Shown in pieces: positions 1 to 6,449 of a stretch of DNA of 18,853 bases. Position numbers and translations under genes: made by a program. The DNA comes from an uncultured Bacilli bacterium (lineage in GTDB: Bacteria > Bacillota_I > Bacilli_A > RF39 > UBA660), in contig CAKONX010000017.1 of NCBI GenBank assembly GCA_934098345.1, positions 1 to 18,853 of the forward strand. The letters run 5' to 3'. Position 1 is the stretch's first letter, and every line of letters starts with the position of its first letter. Under the pieces are notes generated by a model that was not told the origin of the DNA, did no database searches, and saw only the letters and a list, made by a program, of their open reading frames with translations.

Positions 1-47
1 GATCTTCTTTCTCTATGGTCACCAAATTTTTGAACTTTGTATGCCAT
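1..47 (-). CDS. rpoB: RNA polymerase beta subunit, N-terminal 15 codons only (partial)
   Basis: Only the start of this gene is in the window; it runs off the left edge. The minus-strand translation from the second of two adjacent ATG codons is MAYKVQKFGDHRERR, which resembles the start of Bacillota RpoB (a short hydrophobic stretch, then YGRHR-RR-like). The ATG at 45-47 is preferred over the one at 48-50. A GGGGTGAA ribosome-binding sequence lies 3 bases further upstream of it, the same spacing as the AGGTGAT sites of other genes here. The upstream neighbour is a ybxB-type methyltransferase, the same order as B. subtilis ybxB-rpoB, which strongly supports the call despite the short fragment. 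No terminator separates the two genes, so read-through is likely. RpoB forms much of the catalytic cleft of RNA polymerase and contains the rifampicin pocket; none of that region is visible here. Confidence 0.75.
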   Translation of the reverse strand, partial: MAYKVQKFGDHRERR

Positions 48-137
48 CATTTCACCCCAATACTATAGTAATTTTTTTAGCTTCTACACGCAAAAAGGAG
101 TATTCGCCACCAATTTAAAATTTTATCAGTAAATTAT

Positions 138-734
138 TTAGTTGTCAACAAGTTTTGCTTTAATTATATAAAAACCTTTACTTTTTTCTAATATATTTAC
201 ATTATATATACTTTTCATAGTCTCCATCATGCTTTTAGCACCTTGATCCTTACGCATAACTATATAAAGACTTCCATCTTCATTTAAGTGTTTACTAGCT
301 CCCATGATGAATTCAGTAATAACAGATTTCCCTGCCCTAATAGGCGGATTAGTTATAATAACATCAAAAGTATCATTTATATTTTCATATATATTAGATT
401 CAAGAATGTTAACATCAAGTTTTAATCTTTTAGCATTCATTTCTGTTAAATGAAGTGCTCGCTTATTAACATCTGCAAGAGTTACAGAAATACTTTTATA
501 TTTTTTGATGGTGAGTCCAATAACTCCATACCCGCACCCTAAATCTAATACACTTTCATAATTTTCATTATCTTTTAAAAATGTTTCTATTAAAAGTTTT
601 GATCCATAATCAACTTTGTCTTTAGAAAATACACCTAAATCACTTATAAATTCTATCTTATCTTCAAAAATATGTAGATATACATTTCTAAATTCACTTT
701 TTAACTTACTATTATTAGTAAAGTAATGTTCCAT
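138..734 (-). CDS. ybxB: YbxB/RsmC-family class I SAM-dependent methyltransferase
   Basis: This 198-residue Rossmann-fold methyltransferase matches the B. subtilis YbxB / RsmC-like group. The SAM-binding motif I is at residues 62-70 (VLDLGCGYG), an acidic ribose-binding position at D88, and the catalytic motif NPPIRAGK at 129-136. NPP is typical of enzymes that methylate an exocyclic amino group of a base. E. coli RsmC makes m2G1207 in 16S rRNA; that this protein does the same is inference, because YbxB-type proteins are shorter and lack RsmC's extra N-terminal pseudo-methyltransferase domain. The start at 732-734 is backed by an AGGGG site 6 bases upstream and a good promoter at 759-787. The gene is followed by rpoB with about 90 bases between them and no terminator, so it probably leads the rpoB transcript. 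Confidence 0.88.
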   Translation of the reverse strand: MEHYFTNNSKLKSEFRNVYLHIFEDKIEFISDLGVFSKDKVDYGSKLLIETFLKDNENYESVLDLGCGYGVIGLTIKKYKSISVTLADVNKRALHLTEMNAKRLKLDVNILESNIYENINDTFDVIITNPPIRAGKSVITEFIMGASKHLNEDGSLYIVMRKDQGAKSMMETMKSIYNVNILEKSKGFYIIKAKLVDN

Positions 735-758
735 AAGATTCCCCTAACTGATGCACTT

Positions 759-787
759 ATTATATCAAAATTAAAAGTTATTCACAA
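759..787 (-). promoter_or_regulatory. Sigma-A-type promoter for ybxB (and probably rpoB)
   Basis: Minus-strand -35 TTGTGA (782-787) and perfect -10 TATAAT (759-764) are separated by 17 bases. It lies just upstream of the ybxB ribosome-binding site and downstream of the terminator at 801-832, so transcription of ybxB-rpoB can start freshly here. Confidence 0.7.
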
Positions 788-800
788 TAAGAAAAAAGGA

Positions 801-832
801 TAAAATAAAAAAGATTGCAACGCTTTACAATC
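801..832 (-). terminator. Rho-independent terminator after the decayed gene
   Basis: On the minus strand an 8-bp stem (GATTGTAA / TTGCAATC, one G-T pair) with loop AGCG is followed by six T and then a T-rich run. It sits directly after the stop of the gene remnant at 835-1035, so it is the terminator that gene once used. Confidence 0.82.
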
Positions 833-834
833 TC

Positions 835-1035
835 TTACCCAATTCTAAATACAGGAACGATACCATGACTAGCACGAGCTCTTGCTCCAGTCCAATCTCC
901 GGTATCACTAGCAGCCATGCAATAGTCTTCTACGCCCGAATGAGCTATACGTAACTAGTACCAAATATCAAGTCCATTATATTATTTTCTTGCAAGACCA
1001 AAGTTTGTTTCAAAAACATTGTTAATTAACTGTAT
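835..1035 (-). pseudogene. Decayed C-terminal remnant of a secreted/surface-type protein
   Basis: One minus-strand frame reads sensibly for about 65 codons but carries two internal stops, TAA at 982-984 and TAG at 955-957. The tail reads VEDYCMAASDTGDW, then RASHGIVPVFRIG and a TAA stop at 835-837, right before a well-formed terminator. The ending resembles the GVRPV-type C-terminus of DUF6273-like surface proteins common in gut Bacillota; this similarity is from memory and weak. Upstream, a reading frame shifted by one base continues as KYELEDNVTVVKAKTY (about 1032-1080), suggesting an additional frameshift. The rest of 735-1195 is AT-rich with nothing else recognisable apart from the ybxB promoter and the greA terminator. 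Base composition here is less AT-biased than the surrounding spacer, as expected for former coding sequence. Confidence 0.5.
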
Positions 1036-1185
1036 GTTTTTGCTTTAACCACAGTTACATTATCTTCTAACTCATATTTTGTTTTTCTTTTCCTATTTAT
1101 TATAGTATATGTTTTCAATAAAAATTTATAGGCTTTAATATTTGATAGTATACATTTTACACACAAAGTTTACACAAAACTACAT

Positions 1186-1216
1186 AAAAAAATTGTTAAG
1201 ATATCTTAACAATTTT
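1186..1216 (-). terminator. greA terminator: 28-base perfect palindrome
   Basis: Positions 1189-1216 form an uninterrupted inverted repeat centred on ATAT, followed on the minus strand by a run of seven T (1186-1192). The greA stop codon lies inside the stem. It ends the long operon that begins at ireB. The symmetry could also terminate plus-strand transcription weakly. Confidence 0.8.
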
Positions 1217-1666
1217 AACTTCATAATCTCCGTTTGGACTTGGTACTTTAACAATGTCTCCAACTTTCTTACCAGATAAAGCAGCACCAATTGGTGATTC
1301 ATCACTGATTTTATTTTCAAATGGATCAGCTTCCATAGAACCAACTATTTTATATTCATCAGTATCTCCATCTTCAACATATTCTATTTCAACAGTTGAA
1401 CCTAGTCCAACAACATCTTTAGGAGCATCTTCAATAATAATTGCATGCTCGATCATATATTCTAACTCTTTAATTCTTGCTTCAACTTGAGCTTGTTCAT
1501 TTCTTGCTGCATCGTAGTCGGCATTTTCAGATAAGTCTCCTTGAGCTCTTGCTTCTTTTATAGCTTGAATTATTCTAGGTCTATCTTCTTCTCTTAATTT
1601 GTTTAATTCATTTTCAACTTCTAAATAACCATTAGCAGTTAGTTTAATTTCTTTTTTTTCTGACAT
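1196..1666 (-). CDS. greA: Transcription elongation factor GreA
   Basis: GreA enters the secondary channel of backtracked RNA polymerase and stimulates cleavage of the extruded RNA 3' end. At 156 residues it has the usual family length (about 158). The N-terminal helical hairpin spans residues 1 to about 75, with the tip motif GDLSENADYDAARNEQ at 43-58 containing the acidic residues (D44, E47) that work at the polymerase active site. The FKBP-like C-terminal domain follows, with the typical SPIGAALSGKKVGD stretch near the end. The start has an AAGGGTGA site about 7 bases upstream. The gene lies 68 bases after trhP2 with no terminator and no convincing promoter between them, so it is probably the last gene of the operon. 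In B. subtilis udk sits between yrrO and greA; it is absent here. Confidence 0.97.
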   Translation of the reverse strand: MSEKKEIKLTANGYLEVENELNKLREEDRPRIIQAIKEARAQGDLSENADYDAARNEQAQVEARIKELEYMIEHAIIIEDAPKDVVGLGSTVEIEYVEDGDTDEYKIVGSMEADPFENKISDESPIGAALSGKKVGDIVKVPSPNGDYEVKIVKIS

Positions 1667-1734
1667 AATCAGTCACCCTTCTTTAATAATTTTTGTTTAT
1701 CAAAACTACTTTCATAAGATTACTACAAATGATG

Positions 1735-2931
1735 CTAAATGTCAAACACTTTTAAACGCATCATATCATATTTTTTAAGTTCAAATGGGACTTTCAATTT
1801 AACAATCATTTGAGGATGGTTTGCTTCATTTATTTGATTGTCAAATTCATCAAATATTTCTTCTATTTTATAGTTAGTTGTTTCAGTTTCACTTCCAAAG
1901 AATTGAACATTATCTCCTATTTTAAAATAATTTCTTTCTTCAATAGTTGCAATACCATCTTTATAGTCTATGACTAAACCTAAGAAATCTTGATTAGAAA
2001 CTTCATCTCTACCTAAATAGTATTGTTCTTCTACTCCAGGTAACTTATCAAAAAATTGTGGAGTTGATTCACGATTAGCAACTCGATTTAAAATATTTAA
2101 TGCATATCTTTGATATTCTTCTGTTAATGTATTACTTAAAATTTTATCTATTAATCTTCTATAAATAAGTATTACAGTTGAAACATAATAAATACTACGC
2201 ATTCTTCCTTCTATTTTAAATGAGTTAACACCAACATCCATCATATCTTTAATGAAAGGAACCATATTTAAATCTTTTGGAGTCATTGAAAATGGTTTAT
2301 CAGTTATAAGTTTTCCATCATCTTCATAATCAAAAGTCCAGCGACATATTTGAGCACATCCACCTCTATTAGAATCCCTATTTGTACAATAATTTGAAAG
2401 GACGCATCTACCACTTATACTTGTACACATCGCTCCATGAATAAAACATTCAATTTCAAGACCAGTTTCATCTTTTATTCTCTTTACATCTTCTCTACTT
2501 GCTTCACGAGCCAAAACTACTCTCGTTGCTCCTAAACTTTTATAAAACTTAGCAGCTTCATAATTTAAAATAGATGCTTGAGTAGAAATATGTATACATA
2601 AATCTATTTTTTCTTCATTAATAATATTCATTACAGCAACATCACTTGTAATAATAGCATCAACATGAACTTCACTTAAATATTTTAAATAGTCAATTAA
2701 ACCTTTAAAATCTTCATTATGAAAAACTATATTAACAGTAACATATACTTTTTTACCAAGATTATGAGCATATAAAACAGCTTCTTTAATTTCTTCACGA
2801 CTTAAATTTTTAGCATTTGCTCTTAATGAATAATCTTTATATCCAAAATATACAGCATCTGCACCATACATAAATGCATATTTTATTTTTTCTAATGATC
2901 CTGCTGGAGCAAGTAATTCAATATTTTCCAT
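1735..2931 (-). CDS. trhP2: Peptidase U32-family tRNA hydroxylation protein TrhP2 (YrrO-like)
   Basis: Despite the U32 'peptidase' label, characterised members act in RNA hydroxylation. B. subtilis YrrN and YrrO (TrhP1/TrhP2) make 5-hydroxyuridine at wobble U34 of tRNA, using prephenate and an iron-sulphur cluster. This 398-residue protein has the N-terminal LLAPAGSLEK start and the signature ECFIHGAMCTSISGRC (161-176), then CTNRDSNRGGCAQICRW (182-198). The cysteines at 169, 176, 192 and neighbouring positions are the expected metal-cluster region. The C-terminal beta domain (about 300-398) is also present. Its ATG shares one base with the trhP1 stop (TAATG), so the two are translationally coupled. 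Together with trmR two genes upstream, this forms a complete mo5U route. The exact substrate tRNAs cannot be read from the sequence. Confidence 0.92.
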   Translation of the reverse strand: MENIELLAPAGSLEKIKYAFMYGADAVYFGYKDYSLRANAKNLSREEIKEAVLYAHNLGKKVYVTVNIVFHNEDFKGLIDYLKYLSEVHVDAIITSDVAVMNIINEEKIDLCIHISTQASILNYEAAKFYKSLGATRVVLAREASREDVKRIKDETGLEIECFIHGAMCTSISGRCVLSNYCTNRDSNRGGCAQICRWTFDYEDDGKLITDKPFSMTPKDLNMVPFIKDMMDVGVNSFKIEGRMRSIYYVSTVILIYRRLIDKILSNTLTEEYQRYALNILNRVANRESTPQFFDKLPGVEEQYYLGRDEVSNQDFLGLVIDYKDGIATIEERNYFKIGDNVQFFGSETETTNYKIEEIFDEFDNQINEANHPQMIVKLKVPFELKKYDMMRLKVFDI

Positions 2932-3713
2932 TATTTGTAGTCCTCCAATTTAAATACAGTTTTCTTATTTAAGAAGCCATCATTACCAAATTTTTTACCA
3001 TTAAGAATATCATTTATTTCTTCAACGCTTAAATCCAAATTCAAAACTAAAAAGAATAAAACTTTATCTTCGTATTTAGGCATTAATTTTGTATAGTTAA
3101 AATATTCATTATTAAATATAAATGTACCATATTCAGTTTCTTTTGCTAAAAATTTATTATTTGTTATTTTTTCATTTAAAATTGCTTCTTTTTTTTCATC
3201 TAAATCATTATATTTATTGAAGTTAGTTAAAAGTGTTCTTCTTGAATACATAATATTGTTTTTAGCTAACACGGGTAATATTAATGGTTTAATTGAATTA
3301 TTAATAATTTCATCTATTTCAGTTTCTGTAATTTCATTAGATATAACAGCGCTTGTACATCCATTTTTTAAATGAAAATTAATTGAATTATAATTAACAG
3401 CAAAATGAACTTGATTCCAAATAAGTGGAATACCAGTTGATTTAAATACATTAAATACTCCAACATCTTCAAATATTATACCTTTGAATCTTTTGAATTC
3501 ATCTATTCTTTCCTTTAATGAATCTATTGCATCAGTATCCATTACTCTATTTAAATAAACATATGCATCATCTGGAATATCATTTAAATCAAAAACCTCA
3601 TATCCAATTGAATAATCTTTAACAGCAAAAAGAAAATTGGAAATTCCAATTCTCCTATATTTTTCTATTTCACTTAATTCATTAATATTAATCAATATTT
3701 TTGACATTTTCAT
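2931..3713 (-). CDS. trhP1: U32-family tRNA hydroxylation partner TrhP1 (YrrN-like)
   Basis: This 260-residue protein is the position and size match for B. subtilis YrrN, the partner of YrrO in forming 5-hydroxyuridine at tRNA position 34. Sequence conservation is much weaker than in TrhP2 and no cysteine cluster is present, as expected for the shorter partner; the call rests on length, a general TIM-barrel-like alternation and strict gene order. The longest open frame begins at 3746, but that would overlap trmR by nearly 60 bases. I choose ATG at 3713 (MKMSKILININE); the ATG at 3707 is equally possible. Only a weak AGAAAG site precedes it, so initiation probably depends on ribosomes finishing trmR, whose stop lies 26 bases inside this gene. 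Confidence 0.78.
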   Translation of the reverse strand: MKMSKILININELSEIEKYRRIGISNFLFAVKDYSIGYEVFDLNDIPDDAYVYLNRVMDTDAIDSLKERIDEFKRFKGIIFEDVGVFNVFKSTGIPLIWNQVHFAVNYNSINFHLKNGCTSAVISNEITETEIDEIINNSIKPLILPVLAKNNIMYSRRTLLTNFNKYNDLDEKKEAILNEKITNNKFLAKETEYGTFIFNNEYFNYTKLMPKYEDKVLFFLVLNLDLSVEEINDILNGKKFGNDGFLNKKTVFKLEDYK

Positions 3714-4299
3714 CAGACTTTCTAAAACTAACTGATAATCCGTCACCTATATCATAAAATTTTGTAACAAACTCATCATTAGTACGTAGGAATTCTATAT
3801 ATTTTTCTATTTTATTTACTAAACCTAATACATTTTTTGATTCTATTTTTTCTTTTTCAGCAACTAGTCCATGAAATTTTAAATTATCAGTAATGATTAC
3901 TCCGCCTTTAGACAAATAGTTTTGGAACTTTTCAAAGAATTTAATATATTGTCCTTTAGCAGCATCAATAAATATCAAATCATATTCATGATCAACTAGA
4001 TTTACATCTAAAGCATCATTAAATACTATTTCAATTCTTTTATCCATACCGGTTTTGTTAACGTTTTTAACTGCTTCTCTATAACGTTTGTCATCTCTTT
4101 CGATAGTAGTTACTTCAACATTTTCATCTACGCTTGCCATAAGTATTGCTGAGTACCCAATAGCAGTACCTAATTCAAGAATTTTTTTAACATTATTAAG
4201 TTTAATATATTTTTGTATAAATTTTATGGAATCACGCTCAATTATAGGCACATTGTTTGCCTCGGCATATCTTTCCATTTCCTTTATAACATCATTCAT
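3688..4299 (-). CDS. trmR: tRNA 5-hydroxyuridine O-methyltransferase TrmR (YrrM)
   Basis: This is a 203-residue SAM-dependent O-methyltransferase of the catechol-O-methyltransferase-like group. B. subtilis YrrM/TrmR methylates ho5U34 to 5-methoxyuridine in tRNA. Motif I is ILELGTAIGYSA (40-51), an acidic ribose-binding residue follows in TTIER (E67), and the metal/substrate segment is FIDAAKGQY (110-118) with TDN at 137-139. An upstream in-frame GTG at 4308 would leave no room for a ribosome-binding site. The ATG at 4297-4299 has AGAGGTG at the right distance and is chosen. That site directly abuts the mltG stop codon. The neighbouring trhP1/trhP2 genes make the substrate of this enzyme, which is why TrmR is preferred over a generic small-molecule O-methyltransferase. 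Confidence 0.88.
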   Translation of the reverse strand: MNDVIKEMERYAEANNVPIIERDSIKFIQKYIKLNNVKKILELGTAIGYSAILMASVDENVEVTTIERDDKRYREAVKNVNKTGMDKRIEIVFNDALDVNLVDHEYDLIFIDAAKGQYIKFFEKFQNYLSKGGVIITDNLKFHGLVAEKEKIESKNVLGLVNKIEKYIEFLRTNDEFVTKFYDIGDGLSVSFRKSDENVKNID

Positions 4300-4314
4300 T
4301 TTTTTCACACCTCT

Positions 4315-5403
4315 TTAAGACCATAGGCCTTTACTTTTAAGTTCATTAACAGTATTTATATGCTCACTTTCAGTTTTACTGTAATAAACTTTTCCGCTTC
4401 CATCAGCAACAAAATATAAGTAATCGTTATTTTCTGGATATATTGCAGAATCTATTGACATAATAGATGGGTTACATATTGGGCCAACAGGAATTCCATT
4501 AGTACAATTTCCCCTAGTATTATATGCATTGCAAGAATTTATATCACTTATTGTGAGTGATGTTCCAAGTTCTTTTTTTACTGCATAATAAGTTGTTACA
4601 TCACTTCCAATAGACATATTACTTTTCATTCTATTTTGAAATACTCCCGAAATCATTTTTCGGTCATTTGAATCGGATGCTTCTAATTCTATCACACTTG
4701 CAAGTGTAAGTAAACTATTAATATCCATTCCATTAGTTTCAACATATTCTTTATATTTTTCTAATTTTGTATTCATGCCATTTAAAAGTGTTTCAATTAC
4801 TTCTTTAATAGTAGCATCTTTTTTTATAAAATAAGTATCTGGAAATAAGTATCCTTCAAGAGGATAATATACACCATCTTTTAGTATATCTTCAGTTAAA
4901 AACCAATATTTATCTATTAAAGATTTTAAATATTCTTTATCTGCACAAGTTTTAATAATCTCATCTTTATCAAAACCTAAATTTTTATTTAACTGATCAA
5001 CATAATCTGTAAATCTTTTTCCTTCAATGAAAGTTATTGCTATTTCATTTTTTTCTACACCTTTACCTGTAGAAATATTATCTAAAATTGTTGTAAGCGG
5101 CATACTTTTACTTAATTTATAAGTTCCAGCTAAAAATCCTTTACTATAGCTTGTTTTTACAAGAACTTTTGTTAAGAATGCATTTTTAATTAATCCACTC
5201 TTTTCTAAATCATTTATTATTTTATTTTTTCCATTTCCTGGTTCAATTACAAATGTAATTTCTTCAGTTGACTTAGAATTAACTGGCATCATTGTAACAA
5301 ATACTACACCACCAAATATTAATACAATACCTATAAAAATAAGACCAATTATTAAAACTATTTTCTTTATTTTTTTGCTTATTTTATCTACATCACTAGT
5401 CAT
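4315..5403 (-). CDS. mltG: Endolytic murein transglycosylase MltG (YceG-like)
   Basis: MltG cleaves nascent glycan strands at the membrane and helps terminate peptidoglycan chains. The 362-residue protein has a basic cytoplasmic N-terminus, one membrane segment at about 14-37, a LysM-like region (about 48-110) and the YceG catalytic domain. Family motifs visible are LEGYLFPDTY (182-191), LASVIELEA (234-242) with E239 at the catalytic glutamate position, and GVFQNRM (253-259). The reading frame opens at 5430, but ATG at 5403 is chosen: it has a GAGGAAG site 6 bases upstream, while the longer version would lie deep within the preceding gene. The gene overlaps the DUF1292 gene by 8 bases. It is the yrrL equivalent of the conserved Bacillota cluster. 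Confidence 0.93.
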   Translation of the reverse strand: MTSDVDKISKKIKKIVLIIGLIFIGIVLIFGGVVFVTMMPVNSKSTEEITFVIEPGNGKNKIINDLEKSGLIKNAFLTKVLVKTSYSKGFLAGTYKLSKSMPLTTILDNISTGKGVEKNEIAITFIEGKRFTDYVDQLNKNLGFDKDEIIKTCADKEYLKSLIDKYWFLTEDILKDGVYYPLEGYLFPDTYFIKKDATIKEVIETLLNGMNTKLEKYKEYVETNGMDINSLLTLASVIELEASDSNDRKMISGVFQNRMKSNMSIGSDVTTYYAVKKELGTSLTISDINSCNAYNTRGNCTNGIPVGPICNPSIMSIDSAIYPENNDYLYFVADGSGKVYYSKTESEHINTVNELKSKGLWS

Positions 5404-5704
5404 GATTTTCTTCCTCATCATTAAACTCATCTTGTTTTTCTTTAACCATATCTAGAACACTTGCTAAAATATTATCTATTATTTTCCATTCTTTTTCAGT
5501 TGTTAATGGTTTTAAAGATAAATCTTCACCTTCTTTATCATAAGTACTTGCATATACTTTTGTATTTCCACTTTCATCTTTAGAGTTATCTGTATATGCT
5601 ATATAGCTTTTATTTGTTTCATCTGAATCAAATGTAAAAAGAACATCGCATACAAGTTCTTCACCTTTATCATTTTTTATAACTATTTTTCCATTGTCTA
5701 ACAT
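5396..5704 (-). CDS. yrzB: DUF1292 family protein (YrzB-like)
   Basis: This small acidic cytosolic protein of 102 residues begins with a beta-rich stretch, IVIKNDKGEELVCDVLFTFD, followed by SYIAYTD, the usual DUF1292 pattern, and ends in a highly acidic tail (DEFNDEEENHD). No catalytic residues are apparent and the molecular role of the family is unknown. Its position between ruvX and mltG is the same as that of B. subtilis yrzB between yrrK and yrrL. The start codon overlaps the ruvX stop by one base (TAATG) and is preceded by GGAAGTGGAAG, so the pair is translationally coupled. Confidence 0.88.
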   Translation of the reverse strand: MLDNGKIVIKNDKGEELVCDVLFTFDSDETNKSYIAYTDNSKDESGNTKVYASTYDKEGEDLSLKPLTTEKEWKIIDNILASVLDMVKEKQDEFNDEEENHD

Positions 5705-6123
5705 TATCTTCCACTTCCTATTCTTTTTAAATAAGTATCAAGTATAATACTTGCTGCAACTGAATCAATAACTTCTTTTCTATTTTTTCTACTCATATCA
5801 GCACCAATAAGTGCTCGTTCTGCTTCTACAGTACTTAGTCTTTCATCTACTAAATTAACAGTTTTATTAACAGAAGCTTCTAGTTTTTCTTTAAAAGTAA
5901 GTGTTCTTTCGACAGCTTCTCCTAAAGTATTATTCATGTTTTTTGGGTAACCTAAAACTAAATCTTCCACTTTTAGTTCATCAATTAAAGATGTTACTTC
6001 ACTCACTAATTCATCAATATCATTATATCTTAATGTTTTATATGGATTAGCAATTATACCAAGTTTGTCTGAAAGTGCAAGACCTAAGGTCTTAGTTCCT
6101 AAGTCCATTCCTAAAGTACGCAT
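5704..6123 (-). CDS. ruvX: YqgF/RuvX RNase H-fold nuclease
   Basis: This is a 139-residue protein of the YqgF family, usually annotated as putative pre-16S rRNA nuclease or Holliday-junction resolvase; E. coli YqgF is tied to 16S rRNA 5'-end maturation. The RNase H-fold acidic triad is present: D7 in MRTLGMDLGTKTLGLALSD, E94 in LVDERLST, and D120 in VIDSVAASIIL. Length and motif spacing are normal. Its ATG overlaps the ireB stop by one base (TAATG), and its own stop overlaps the next start in the same way. It corresponds to B. subtilis yrrK. Confidence 0.95.
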   Translation of the reverse strand: MRTLGMDLGTKTLGLALSDKLGIIANPYKTLRYNDIDELVSEVTSLIDELKVEDLVLGYPKNMNNTLGEAVERTLTFKEKLEASVNKTVNLVDERLSTVEAERALIGADMSRKNRKEVIDSVAASIILDTYLKRIGSGR

Positions 6124-6365
6124 TAATTCTCCAAGTAATTTCTAACCATTATTTCAAGAATTTTTCCACGATCTAGATTAAGAATTTTATTACGAGCATT
6201 TTTGTAGTTTGTTATATATCCAGGATCTCCAGACACTAAGTATCCAACGATTTGACTTACTGGATTATATCCTTTTTCTTTTAATGCATCGTATATTTCA
6301 TCTAAAGTAGTTTCAATTAATGCGTTTGTTATCTCATCAATTTCAAATAGAGTTGTTTTATCCAT
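6123..6365 (-). CDS. ireB: IreB family regulatory phosphoprotein (DUF965)
   Basis: IreB is a small protein phosphorylated by the PASTA-domain Ser/Thr kinase IreK in Enterococcus, where it modulates cephalosporin resistance; in B. subtilis it is YrzL. The 80 residues include the hallmark GYNPVSQIVGYLVSGDPGYI (32-51), followed by the KNARNKI segment. Threonines at 4 and 5 lie where the phosphorylated N-terminal threonines of enterococcal IreB are found. The gene opens the operon: a TTGATT-17-TAAAAT promoter and an AGAGGTGA site precede it. In B. subtilis alaS lies upstream; here a surface-protein gene with its own terminator is there instead. No IreK-type kinase is in the window. Confidence 0.94.
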   Translation of the reverse strand: MDKTTLFEIDEITNALIETTLDEIYDALKEKGYNPVSQIVGYLVSGDPGYITNYKNARNKILNLDRGKILEIMVRNYLEN

Positions 6366-6386
6366 TACTTCACCTCTAACACATAA

Positions 6387-6415
6387 ATTTTAACATAATA
6401 CGTTTATGTAATCAA
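6387..6415 (-). promoter_or_regulatory. Promoter of the ireB-to-greA operon
   Basis: Minus-strand -35 TTGATT (6410-6415) and -10 TAAAAT (6387-6392) are spaced by 17 bases. They lie between the terminator of the glycine-rich protein gene and the AGAGGTGA site of ireB. No other convincing promoter is seen within the following eight-gene cluster. Confidence 0.65.
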
Positions 6416-6422
6416 TAAAATT

Positions 6423-6447
6423 AAAAAAACTTCATCATTGATGAAGT
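6423..6447 (-). terminator. Terminator of the glycine-rich surface protein gene
   Basis: A perfect 8-bp stem (ACTTCATC / GATGAAGT, 3-base loop) at 6429-6447 is followed on the minus strand by seven T. The stem begins only two bases beyond the stop codon of the upstream gene (stop at 6450-6452). Confidence 0.85.
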
Positions 6448-6449
6448 AA

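Noticed and set aside
735..1195. Riboswitch or structured RNA in the largest gene-free stretch
   Set aside because: The sequence is better explained by a broken reading frame plus terminator; no known riboswitch core motif was seen.
1254..1490. Plus-strand open frame opposite greA
   Set aside because: Antisense shadow of greA: Ser/Ile-rich low-complexity translation and no ribosome-binding site.
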